From: an uncultured Algibacter sp.
GTDB lineage: Bacteria > Bacteroidota > Bacteroidia > Flavobacteriales > Flavobacteriaceae
Assembly: GCF_947487575.1 (NCBI RefSeq)
Contig: NZ_CANKXG010000006.1
Location: forward strand, 1-64,000
Direction of reading: 5' to 3'
DNA: 64,000 nucleotides
Shown here: positions 45,166 through 52,801 of the stretch, piece by piece
How the letters are laid out: each line of letters begins with the position of its first letter
How positions within the stretch are numbered: the first letter of the stretch is position 1
Program-made: the position numbers and the translations under genes
Notes under the pieces: model-generated
What the model saw: only the letters and a program-made list of their open reading frames with translations
What the model was told of the DNA's origin: nothing
Databases searched by the model: none

Positions 45166-45182
45166 TTAAACACTTATATTAT

Positions 45183-46229
45183 CTATCTAGCAACACGCCC
45201 AGAAGCATCACCTCCCATTAATTTTTCAACTTCTGCTACAGTAGCTAAGTTAGCATCACCCTTAATTGTATGTTTTAAACAAGATGCTGCAACTGCAAAA
45301 TCTAGTGCATTTTGATCATTCTCTGGGTATTTTAATAATCCGTAGATTAATCCGCCCATGAAAGAATCTCCACCACCAACTCTATCTACAATATCAGTAA
45401 TTTGGTATTGACGAGTTTCGTACATTTTCTTTCCATCATATAAAACACCAGCCCAAGTATTATGAGATGCCGAAATAGACCCTCTTAATGTAGTAATTAC
45501 CTTTTTAGCTCTTGGGAACTTTTCCATCATTTGCTGACAAACAGATAAGAAAGCTTCAGCTTTAACATCATGACCTTGTGTTTGAACTGTAATACCTTCT
45601 GGCTTAATTCCAAAATGCATTTCCGCATCTTCTTCATTTCCTAAAACAATATCACAATAAGAAGTTATTTCAGTCATTACTTTTTCTCTATGAGCATCGC
45701 TACAATATTTCCAAAGTTTAGCTCGGTAATTTAAATCTGTTGAAATGGTAATTCCTTTTGAGCTAGCAACTTTAACAGCTTCTAAACAAACATCTGCAGC
45801 ACCTTGAGAAATAGCAGGAGTAATCCCTGTCCAGTGAAACCATTCAACACCTTCAAAAACAGCATCCCAATCAATCATTCCTGATTCAATTTCAGAAATT
45901 GCAGAATGTGCTCTATCATATACTACTTTAGAACCTCTAGATACCGCTCCAGTTTCCAAGAAATAAATACCTAAACGATCTCCACCCCAAACAATTTTAT
46001 CAACTCCAACACCTCTTTTACGCATTTCCATCATAGCACACTCACCAATATCATTCTTTGGTAAACGTGTTACAAAATCACATGACACACCATAATTAGC
46101 TAAAGAAACAGCTACGTTAGATTCTCCTCCACCATAAATAGCGTCAAAATTATTTGCTTGCGAAAATCTTAAAAATCCTTGAGGAGCTAATCTTAACATG
46201 ATTTCTCCGAATGTTACTACTTTACTCAT
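45183..46229 (-). CDS. kdgK: 2-keto-3-deoxygluconate kinase (PfkB family)
   Basis: KdgK phosphorylates KDG to KDPG with ATP. The 348-residue ribokinase-fold protein has 'GGGESNVAVSLANYG' (about residues 33-47), the catalytic Asp in 'DIVDRVGGGDSFMGGLIYGLL' near residue 287 and the substrate-binding 'LGIYFLETGAVSRGSKVVYDRAHSAI', typical of KDG kinases. It begins the kdgK-eda operon. Two palindromes with core TTAAACGTTTAA lie upstream, the nearer one 37 bases from the start, so the LacI-type regulator encoded divergently is the probable repressor. Confidence 0.94.
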   Translation of the reverse strand: MSKVVTFGEIMLRLAPQGFLRFSQANNFDAIYGGGESNVAVSLANYGVSCDFVTRLPKNDIGECAMMEMRKRGVGVDKIVWGGDRLGIYFLETGAVSRGSKVVYDRAHSAISEIESGMIDWDAVFEGVEWFHWTGITPAISQGAADVCLEAVKVASSKGITISTDLNYRAKLWKYCSDAHREKVMTEITSYCDIVLGNEEDAEMHFGIKPEGITVQTQGHDVKAEAFLSVCQQMMEKFPRAKKVITTLRGSISASHNTWAGVLYDGKKMYETRQYQITDIVDRVGGGDSFMGGLIYGLLKYPENDQNALDFAVAASCLKHTIKGDANLATVAEVEKLMGGDASGRVAR

Positions 46230-46265
46230 TTTAATTAATCTTATTTAAAAAAGTTAGTTTTTTTA

Positions 46266-46279
46266 GTTAAACGTTTAAC
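46266..46279. promoter_or_regulatory. LacI-type operator O1 upstream of kdgK
   Basis: GTTAAACGTTTAAC is a perfect 14-bp palindrome with a central CG, the hallmark of LacI/GalR operators. It lies 37 bases before the kdgK start. It shares TTAAACGTTTAA with O2; their centres are 89 bp apart, which would allow DNA looping. Confidence 0.8.
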
Positions 46280-46323
46280 CTATATTTTAAAATTAAATAA
46301 AATCCTTTGAATTTATATTAGAT

Positions 46324-46354
46324 TTTGATTTAATCATATAATACTATATATTTG
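46324..46354 (+). promoter_or_regulatory. Promoter of the LacI-type regulator gene
   Basis: TTTG (46324-46327) is followed after exactly 19 bases by TATATTTG (46347-46354), a perfect match to the Bacteroidota consensus TTTG-N19-TAnnTTTG. Transcription should begin near 46360, which rules out the reading from TTG 46352 as the translation start. Confidence 0.8.
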
Positions 46355-46372
46355 CTTAAACGTTTAAGCAAA
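46351..46372. promoter_or_regulatory. LacI-type operator O2 over the regulator promoter
   Basis: This 22-bp stretch is a perfect palindrome with the core CTTAAACGTTTAAG. It overlaps the -7 element and the predicted transcription start of the regulator gene, so occupancy would repress the regulator itself. Confidence 0.85.
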
Positions 46373-46384
46373 TATATAAAAAAA

Positions 46385-47416
46385 TTGAATACCAAAAAGA
46401 AAACTACAATAAAAGATATAGCAAACGTTTTAAATATCTCTATAGCTGCAGTTTCTAAAGCACTTCATGACGACTCTAGGATTAGTAAAAAAACTAAAAA
46501 AGCCGTAAAGCAGGTTGCAAAAAACTTAAATTATCAACCAAATCATTTGGCTAGTGCCTTAAGAAAAGGAAAAAGTAAATTAGTTGGTGTAATTGTTCCT
46601 AGAACTAACAGCAATTTTTTTTCTTCAGTCATCGAAAATATTGAAGAAGTATTAAATAAAGAAGGTTATAACATCATTATAACTCAGTCTAATGAATCGT
46701 TTAAAAAAGAGTGTGACAATATAAACACTTTATTATTCACTCAAGTAGACGGTATTATTGCTTCGATGGCCAATGAAACTATTGATTTAGAATATTTCGA
46801 AAAAATTAAAGCCAAAGGAATTCCATTAATCTTATTTGATCGTGGTGAAAATGATTTGAATGTGGATTATATTGGTATTAATGATTATGATAGTAGCCAC
46901 AAGATTGTGGAGCACTTGGTAAACCAGGGATGCAAAAGAATTGCTCACATTGGTGGTTTTAAGCGTACTAGAATATACAATAACCGTATTAGGGGTTACA
47001 TGGATGCCTTAAAAAAACATAATCTGCCTTTAGATAATGAACTTCTTATTGAAAGCAATCTCACAATTGCAGATGGAAAAGAAAAAATGCTTGAATTACT
47101 GAAGCTAAAGAAAAGACCAGATGCTGTATACGTTGCTAGTGATTATGCTGCCTTAGGAGCATTACAAGCTCTAAAAGACAAAAACATAAAAGTTCCTCAA
47201 GACATTGCTTTAGTAGGTTTTGGAGATGAACCTTTTACCGCTTTGGTAACACCTTCTATTTCAAGCATAAATCAACATAGCGCGGAAATTGGAAAACAAG
47301 CGGCACAAGTGTTTTTATCTTACACTAAAGTAAAATCAGTAAAACAAACTTTGAATAAAATTATTTTAGAGGCTAAACTAGTGATTCGGGAATCTTCAAA
47401 CACAAACATAATTTAA
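46385..47416 (+). CDS. LacI-family transcriptional regulator
   Basis: The protein of about 343 residues has an N-terminal LacI HTH ('TTIKDIANVLNISIAAVSKALHDDSRISKKTKKAVKQVAKNLNYQPNHLASALRKGKS'), the hinge 'HLASALR', and a periplasmic-binding-type core ('LVGVIVPRTNSNFFSSVIENIEEVLNKEGYNIIITQSNES', 'GCKRIAHIGGF', 'DAVYVASDYAALGALQALKDKNIKVPQDIALVGFGDEPFT'). The start is most likely TTG 46385 (MNTKKK): an upstream in-frame TTG at 46352 lies within the -7 element and operator, and no ATG is available. It is divergent to kdgK, and both face shared operators, so it probably senses KDG, KDPG or a related sugar acid. Confidence 0.92.
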   Translation: MNTKKKTTIKDIANVLNISIAAVSKALHDDSRISKKTKKAVKQVAKNLNYQPNHLASALRKGKSKLVGVIVPRTNSNFFSSVIENIEEVLNKEGYNIIITQSNESFKKECDNINTLLFTQVDGIIASMANETIDLEYFEKIKAKGIPLILFDRGENDLNVDYIGINDYDSSHKIVEHLVNQGCKRIAHIGGFKRTRIYNNRIRGYMDALKKHNLPLDNELLIESNLTIADGKEKMLELLKLKKRPDAVYVASDYAALGALQALKDKNIKVPQDIALVGFGDEPFTALVTPSISSINQHSAEIGKQAAQVFLSYTKVKSVKQTLNKIILEAKLVIRESSNTNII

Positions 47417-47679
47417 CTATATTTTTAAAACAGAAAAAAATTCAAGACATTGAAAGGCTTTTCTCTAGTAATTGGAACTGGGCTCCAACCTGTGAAATTG
47501 GTCTTATGAATTCTGTGTTGGTATTTTTTTTAACACAAGCACCGAACTTCACATCTGTATTTTTTGAAAATCATGTCCTAAAACGTATTTCGTTTTTATC
47601 TTCATTTTTGTTATTAATAGTATTTATAAAAATTTAAATATTATTAACTAATTCAACATTATTTTATACCGTTAGCCTT
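47417..47679. other. Non-coding gap between two convergent genes
   Basis: The 263-base gap separates the regulator gene from cutC on the opposite strand. A short TGTGTT/AACACA pairing across a T-run (about 47511-47534) is the only structure seen and is not a convincing terminator. Confidence 0.4.
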
Positions 47680-48321
47680 TTATAATTCTCCAACAATTAA
47701 CTTACCATGATACGCTTTAGCATTCAAAATTTTGTGAGCCAATACTATATTTAAGTTTGTTATTTTTCCGCAGGGCATAATCTCTAATTTATCACCAGCT
47801 ACTTTAATCATTTGTTTTATTAATCCCCCCCCTTCTTGCCATGTGTTTCCCTTGCCTGAAGTTAAAACTGTTTCAATGTCATTTATTTTCATAAGTTGTT
47901 TTGTAGCTTCTATTGGGTCTTTAACTGTATCTATAGCTTTATGAATGGTAACTTTCATAGGAAAGGCTAGTTTCGTCAATAATTCAATTTTAGATATATC
48001 TAATTGACCACCAATAGTAGTTATTCCAAACACTACGCCTTCAACTCCTATAGATTTACATTCCTTTATTTCTGATTTCATTATGCGGAACTCCGTTTTC
48101 GAGTATATAAAATTGCCTTCACGAGGCCTTATAATTACTCTAATTGGAATACTACATGCTTCTTTCACAGCTATTACCGTGCTCATCTTTGGGGTTAATC
48201 CATCCAAATCTAAACGGGCGCATAATTCAATTCTATCTGCACCTTGTTTTTCAGCATTTATGGCTTGTTGTATGCCTTCTACACAAGCTTCTTTAATGTA
48301 TGAATGATTTATTTGATTCAT
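47680..48321 (-). CDS. cutC: CutC-family TIM-barrel protein
   Basis: The 213-residue protein matches the CutC family ('EACVEGIQQAINAEKQGADRIELCARLDLDGLTPK', 'IPIRVIIRPREGNFIYSKTEFRIMKSEIKECKSIGVEGVVFGI', 'VTIHKAIDTVKDPIEATKQL', 'TSGKGNTWQEGG'). It is about 25 residues shorter than the E. coli protein. CutC was named for copper tolerance, but its TIM barrel and its frequent location in glycan operons of Bacteroidota suggest a sugar-related role. It is the last gene of the mannosidase operon, starting directly at the stop of the GH85 gene. Confidence 0.9.
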   Translation of the reverse strand: MNQINHSYIKEACVEGIQQAINAEKQGADRIELCARLDLDGLTPKMSTVIAVKEACSIPIRVIIRPREGNFIYSKTEFRIMKSEIKECKSIGVEGVVFGITTIGGQLDISKIELLTKLAFPMKVTIHKAIDTVKDPIEATKQLMKINDIETVLTSGKGNTWQEGGGLIKQMIKVAGDKLEIMPCGKITNLNIVLAHKILNAKAYHGKLIVGEL

Positions 48322-50253
48322 CTATTTTAAGTGAACTATACTTCTTGAAACCTTACTTCGTGTTCCATCTTTAGCTATGGATTCCACAAGAATTTTTATA
48401 AAATTATCACTTTCTTTTATTTTGAAAGGTACCACGTAATAATCTGTACCTCTTGTTTTACCAAGCCATATTTTTTGGCTGCTATTTAGGTAATAAATAT
48501 TGTGAAATTTGGCTCGTTTATCTCCGTCTATATGTACATAAAGCTCTATTTTATTTTTATTAAAAAAGGGCGTTACTTTTACCTTTGGCTTTTTTATAGA
48601 TGATGCCTTAGCTTCTGTTATTGAAAGTGATCCCAGATTTACAAACTCATTTTTATTCCCAGTAAACAAAGCTTCAACCTTAATAACTCTAAGGCCTTTT
48701 AATTCTGATAAACTAAATTGACTTTTAGTCCAATCTTGATGTATTTCTGCTAAAAAAGACTGTTGAGAACCGTTATTGGTATAAATTACAAGACTCAATG
48801 TTCCTGAACCTTTAATTGCAAAAGACAATATTTCGCTGCCAGATAATTCTAGTGCTGTTTTATATAAAGGTATTTTAATGTTTTTAACACGTTTTACTGC
48901 CTGAAACTTAACAGAAGAGCCTCCTGTATAACTTTCGGTAAAATCAAAACCTGCTTTAACCATAGTTGTATCCACCTGCCATTGCCATGTAGGCAAAATA
49001 TCTTGAATACTTAAATTATGCCATTCTTTATTTGATAACAACTTACCTCCTTCATTATAAAACCGACCTAACCCATAATTAAAATTTGTAACAAAAGGAA
49101 GCTCACTAATAACGGAACGTGCAGGAAGATATTTTGAAAACCCTTTCCATTCTTTAGATTGCCATGCAGGAACATCTTCTTCTAAAATAGTACCATTCCA
49201 AAATTTTTGTTCCTCAACATAAACTGATTCTGGTTGTTTGTCTTTTGCAATATCAAACGTAGAATTTGGCCAGTACAAACCAATAGATGTTGTATAAGGC
49301 TTTTCGTTTTTATATAGCCCTTTCCAGTTTGTTGGTGTTTTATAACTTTTACCTTGTACATCTATGCCTGAGAATAACTCCCACGGACTTCTATTAAGTT
49401 CTTTTGCACGTTTATGAGAATCTTCCAATTGGGTTTCGCTCCAACCAAAATCTATGAACATAATATCTGATAGTTTTTCATCTCCATTTTGAAAATACAT
49501 ACTATTATGATGATTTAACTCATCTTGCCAAATAACACGACCGTCTTCTATCATCGCATCATACCACATAATTTTTAGTGATGCGTTTGATTTTTTTTGA
49601 TAGTATTTTAAAAAAGCTTGCATCAAATCTGCTTCTTTTTTCTCCATACCATTGGTTTCTTGATTGATGAACCAACCTTCAAATTTGTAAAGTTTAGCAA
49701 CTTCAATAAGTTTATCGGCGACGGGAAAATTGCCATTTGCATCTTGCTGCAAAAATTCGCGAACCCACTCCTCCTTACCTCCATAAACATTTGGTGGAAA
49801 AAACACAGTTCCTAAAATTTTAACACCATTCTGGTGAGCAGATTCTATCCAAAATACTGTTGGGCTTATAATAATACCTTCGCCTGCAGACCCACCCCAT
49901 TGCACTAAATAATCTATATATTGCCAATATGGAAATACATATTGCTCTACTGTTTGAAATCCTTGTGAAGGATGATTATTAGTAGTATGAGGCGCTATTA
50001 AAGACACAATAGAAGGCTTAGTAGTTAATGCAGGAGAAATTTGTGTTGCACTATCTATAAAACGCTGTTTTAAAGGCAAATGACTTATATTAAATTTGGT
50101 ATTAATGTCCGTTTCTGGATTCCATTTTAAAAGCTCATCTATAAACCAATATGATGAAAATGGCTGATGCTTGCTAAGTTTTCTTTGAGCATTAGAAAAA
50201 TTAAAAAAAACAACGAGTACAAGTATCTGAAATGGTATTTTAAATTGCTTCAT
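48322..50253 (-). CDS. Secreted GH85 endo-beta-N-acetylglucosaminidase
   Basis: The enzyme should cut between the two GlcNAc residues of the N-glycan core. The 643-residue protein has a signal peptide (ending SNAQ, about residue 22). The catalytic barrel has 'YIDYLVQWGGSAGEGIIISPTVFWIESAHQNGVKILGTVFFPP' and the catalytic pair Asn197/Glu199 in 'FEGWFINQETNG', equal to the N-x-E of family GH85. Beta-sandwich domains follow (about residues 430-643). It is cotranscribed with a GH76-like enzyme upstream and cutC downstream, consistent with use of high-mannose N-glycans. Confidence 0.93.
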   Translation of the reverse strand: MKQFKIPFQILVLVVFFNFSNAQRKLSKHQPFSSYWFIDELLKWNPETDINTKFNISHLPLKQRFIDSATQISPALTTKPSIVSLIAPHTTNNHPSQGFQTVEQYVFPYWQYIDYLVQWGGSAGEGIIISPTVFWIESAHQNGVKILGTVFFPPNVYGGKEEWVREFLQQDANGNFPVADKLIEVAKLYKFEGWFINQETNGMEKKEADLMQAFLKYYQKKSNASLKIMWYDAMIEDGRVIWQDELNHHNSMYFQNGDEKLSDIMFIDFGWSETQLEDSHKRAKELNRSPWELFSGIDVQGKSYKTPTNWKGLYKNEKPYTTSIGLYWPNSTFDIAKDKQPESVYVEEQKFWNGTILEEDVPAWQSKEWKGFSKYLPARSVISELPFVTNFNYGLGRFYNEGGKLLSNKEWHNLSIQDILPTWQWQVDTTMVKAGFDFTESYTGGSSVKFQAVKRVKNIKIPLYKTALELSGSEILSFAIKGSGTLSLVIYTNNGSQQSFLAEIHQDWTKSQFSLSELKGLRVIKVEALFTGNKNEFVNLGSLSITEAKASSIKKPKVKVTPFFNKNKIELYVHIDGDKRAKFHNIYYLNSSQKIWLGKTRGTDYYVVPFKIKESDNFIKILVESIAKDGTRSKVSRSIVHLK

Positions 50254-50280
50254 ATTAATACTACATTCTTAATAGTGTGA

Positions 50281-51681
50281 TTATTTATTTTGATTGCGAA
50301 TTACAGCTCCTAAAACATCTAAACCTATAGACTGGCAAACCCCATTTTTATTCTTTTCTTTCATCATATCCAGATTCCACTCATAAACCTCATCAGCTAA
50401 ACCCCAAAGTTGTTTAAATTGTTTAACATATAATTTATCATTTTCCAAAGTTGTAAACTCTGGTTGAAACTGATTATTAGATTTATCTCTTGTTTCCCAA
50501 ATAGCATTTAAAGTTTTTGATACGTTTTGGGCTAAATCTATATCTATTAAGTTATCTATTTCTTTTTGACCTAAGTAACGCATCATAATACCTCTACCAG
50601 CTAAATAATCTCTACCATGTTTGGGCCCAAAACTGGATAAGCATGGTGCTTCTCTAATAATACCATCAGTGTTAGATACAAATGCATTTTTTACACCTTT
50701 TCCCAGTAATTTTATATATTTTTTTAGTTTTGATTCGTAATCATCTATTTTAAAATCGGGGTCAATATTGTTTTCAATTAAATAATCAGATAATTCATTC
50801 TTAATAGCTAACATATCTACTAAAGCAGCAATTAACATTCCTTGATCCCCAGTCCAAACCCATCCTTCTGCCCATGGCGGGTGGACTTTTTCCTGATAAG
50901 TAGAACCTTCAACAAAAGCCATTGGTCGCTCTTGAACTAATGCCCCATTAGCGTCTAGTTTCTTTAGGTACTCGAATTCCTGTAGACCGAACCAGTTATC
51001 AAACCAAACCCATTGACTATAGGCCATATCTAGATATTTATTCTTATCTTCTTTAATACTTTCATCCAATAAAAGTCTATAAATACGTGATGATAATAAA
51101 AAAAGTAATACGTTAGTTACTGTATTTTTAACCCCTTTACTATGTCCGTTGGCATCTCCATTTCTACATCCGTGAAGGACAGGTTTTGCATCCTCTGTAT
51201 AATCGTAAGCTGTTTTCTTTTTATACTCCCAGCATAAATCGGTAGATAGCTTTAAATAAGTATCAGCCAACTCTTTATTATCAATTTTTAAAAGATGTTT
51301 TCTTGCATTTAGTGCCATTAACCCCAACCAACCAAAATCATCCGCCCAAAGTTCGCCAGGATCATAACTATTGAAAAAGGTTAAATTTTCCTCTAGCATT
51401 ACTTCAATTTGTTTTTGAATATCATTAACTTGATTATCATCAGGCCAACGTTTTTGTAGCGCATCAGCAAAAACAAGACAAGCATCGAAGGTATTTCCTC
51501 TTTTCCAAAAATCGTTAAAATTCCAAACTTCCGAAAAGCGCTTAAATGCTAATAAAGCTTGATTTTTTAATATCTTTTCTGGTACATTTGAATTAAAATG
51601 AGCAAAAGAAGTAAATGAAGAAAAACTCATTAAAGACACTCCAAATAAACTCGTATTTCGAATAAATTTTCTTCTTTCCAC
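50281..51681 (-). CDS. GH76-like alpha-mannanase with Tat-type signal
   Basis: The 466-residue protein has an N-terminal twin-arginine motif 'RRKFIRN' followed by a hydrophobic core (ending about residue 27), so it would be exported folded by the Tat system. The (alpha/alpha)6-type body shows the adjacent Asp pair in 'GELWADDFGWLGLMALNAR' (Asp114-Asp115), which equals the catalytic Asp-Asp of GH76 endo-alpha-1,6-mannanases, and 'WTGDQGMLIAALVDML', a family-like helix. The match is at the family/clan level and GH76 is a likely but not certain assignment. Position within the operon supports mannan or N-glycan as substrate. Confidence 0.75.
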   Translation of the reverse strand: MERRKFIRNTSLFGVSLMSFSSFTSFAHFNSNVPEKILKNQALLAFKRFSEVWNFNDFWKRGNTFDACLVFADALQKRWPDDNQVNDIQKQIEVMLEENLTFFNSYDPGELWADDFGWLGLMALNARKHLLKIDNKELADTYLKLSTDLCWEYKKKTAYDYTEDAKPVLHGCRNGDANGHSKGVKNTVTNVLLFLLSSRIYRLLLDESIKEDKNKYLDMAYSQWVWFDNWFGLQEFEYLKKLDANGALVQERPMAFVEGSTYQEKVHPPWAEGWVWTGDQGMLIAALVDMLAIKNELSDYLIENNIDPDFKIDDYESKLKKYIKLLGKGVKNAFVSNTDGIIREAPCLSSFGPKHGRDYLAGRGIMMRYLGQKEIDNLIDIDLAQNVSKTLNAIWETRDKSNNQFQPEFTTLENDKLYVKQFKQLWGLADEVYEWNLDMMKEKNKNGVCQSIGLDVLGAVIRNQNK

Positions 51682-51724
51682 GTCTTGACTTTTAATACTA
51701 TTTAATAATGATTATTCAATTTTA

Positions 51725-52795
51725 TTACTCATTCACAGCCCTTAAAGCTGCTTTCATAAAGCCCATAGCATAAGCCATACCTGCGTACCAAGAACCATCG
51801 CAACTCATTTGCGGTGTATGGTCGGGAATTAAAATGCCTTCAAAATTATTCTGTTTTAAAATTTCTAAAATTTTAAACATATCAATATCTCCTTCATCCA
51901 CAAATACCTCTTTATAATTAGGCACTTTACCTACTACATTTCTAAAATGGATATAAGCAATTTTATTTTGTTTACTATATTTGTTTGTTGCTTCGTAAAC
52001 GTTGCCATCTGTCATTTCTGCAATGGTGCCTAAGCAAAATTCAAGATTATTACTTTCACTGGGTTGCATGTCTATAAGACGCTGATACATATCTGGTTGA
52101 TAAACCAATCGCGGTGTGTTTCTAACATAGGGCATTGGTGGGTCGTCTGGGTGAGCAGCCATTTTCACACCCGCTTCTTCTGCAACAGGAATAATTTCAT
52201 CTAGAAAATACTGCAAGCGTTCCCATAGTGTATCATGAGATACGCGTTCTACGGTTCCTTCTGGTGCATTTTCATCGTAAATCATGTTCCAAACCATGCC
52301 GTTAGGAATAGGGGTTTCATCTACTGAACCTTCCATCCCTACAGAAACAGCGCCTCCCCTAGCAAATGGTTTTTCAACTCTACTGGATACACCCGCCAAA
52401 GAAAAATTGTATCCAAAAACAGGTATTCCTGCTTTTCCAACAATACGAATCTGCTCTTTAACCAATTCTATTTGTGCTTCTTTTTTTGGGCCATCCAAAA
52501 GAATATCATGCCAAATAGAAGGGTCGAAATTTTCAATGGCATACCATTCCAAACCGTGACTATTTATCTCTTTTTTAATTTTAAGAAGTTCATCTAAAGT
52601 CCATAGCTCGCCATTACCTGCTTTACCCCAACCTCTATCGCCACCAATAGGCTGGTTGGCGTTAGATTTACTGTTGTCTGCATTACCAAAATAATCTACC
52701 ATGTGCACTACTAAATGTGTAGCTCCACATTGCTTTGCAAATTTATAATGCTGCTCATTGAGCATGTGGCGGTATAATCCAAATCCTAATTTCAT
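51725..52795 (-). CDS. Mannonate dehydratase-family protein (UxuA type)
   Basis: The 356-residue TIM-barrel protein has the UxuA family metal and substrate motifs: 'AAHPDDPPMPYVRNTPRLVYQPDMYQRLI', 'YIHFRNVVGKVPNYKEVFVDEGDIDM' and 'LIPDHTPQMSCDG'. The cysteine block 'FCLGTIAEM' departs from the CxGS-type motif in E. coli UxuA, so it belongs to a divergent branch. The family reaction is D-mannonate to 2-keto-3-deoxygluconate, the substrate of KdgK encoded about 6 kb away. No signal peptide is present. It starts six bases before the CoA-transferase stop on the same mRNA. Confidence 0.85.
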   Translation of the reverse strand: MKLGFGLYRHMLNEQHYKFAKQCGATHLVVHMVDYFGNADNSKSNANQPIGGDRGWGKAGNGELWTLDELLKIKKEINSHGLEWYAIENFDPSIWHDILLDGPKKEAQIELVKEQIRIVGKAGIPVFGYNFSLAGVSSRVEKPFARGGAVSVGMEGSVDETPIPNGMVWNMIYDENAPEGTVERVSHDTLWERLQYFLDEIIPVAEEAGVKMAAHPDDPPMPYVRNTPRLVYQPDMYQRLIDMQPSESNNLEFCLGTIAEMTDGNVYEATNKYSKQNKIAYIHFRNVVGKVPNYKEVFVDEGDIDMFKILEILKQNNFEGILIPDHTPQMSCDGSWYAGMAYAMGFMKAALRAVNE

Positions 52796-52801
52796 CTTAT
52801 A

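Noticed and set aside
44421-46229. kdgK-eda as part of an alginate or pectin locus
   Set aside because: No alginate lyase, KdgF, DEH reductase or uronate isomerase gene is visible in the window, although such genes may lie elsewhere; the neighbouring UxuA-type gene offers a closer source of KDG.
46352-46384. N-terminal extension of the LacI-type regulator from TTG 46352
   Set aside because: The codon lies inside the -7 element and operator, and the added residues are not part of the LacI fold.
47417-47679. Possible decayed gene or small RNA between the LacI gene and cutC
   Set aside because: No reading frame with family-like residues and no convincing promoter or terminator structure was found.
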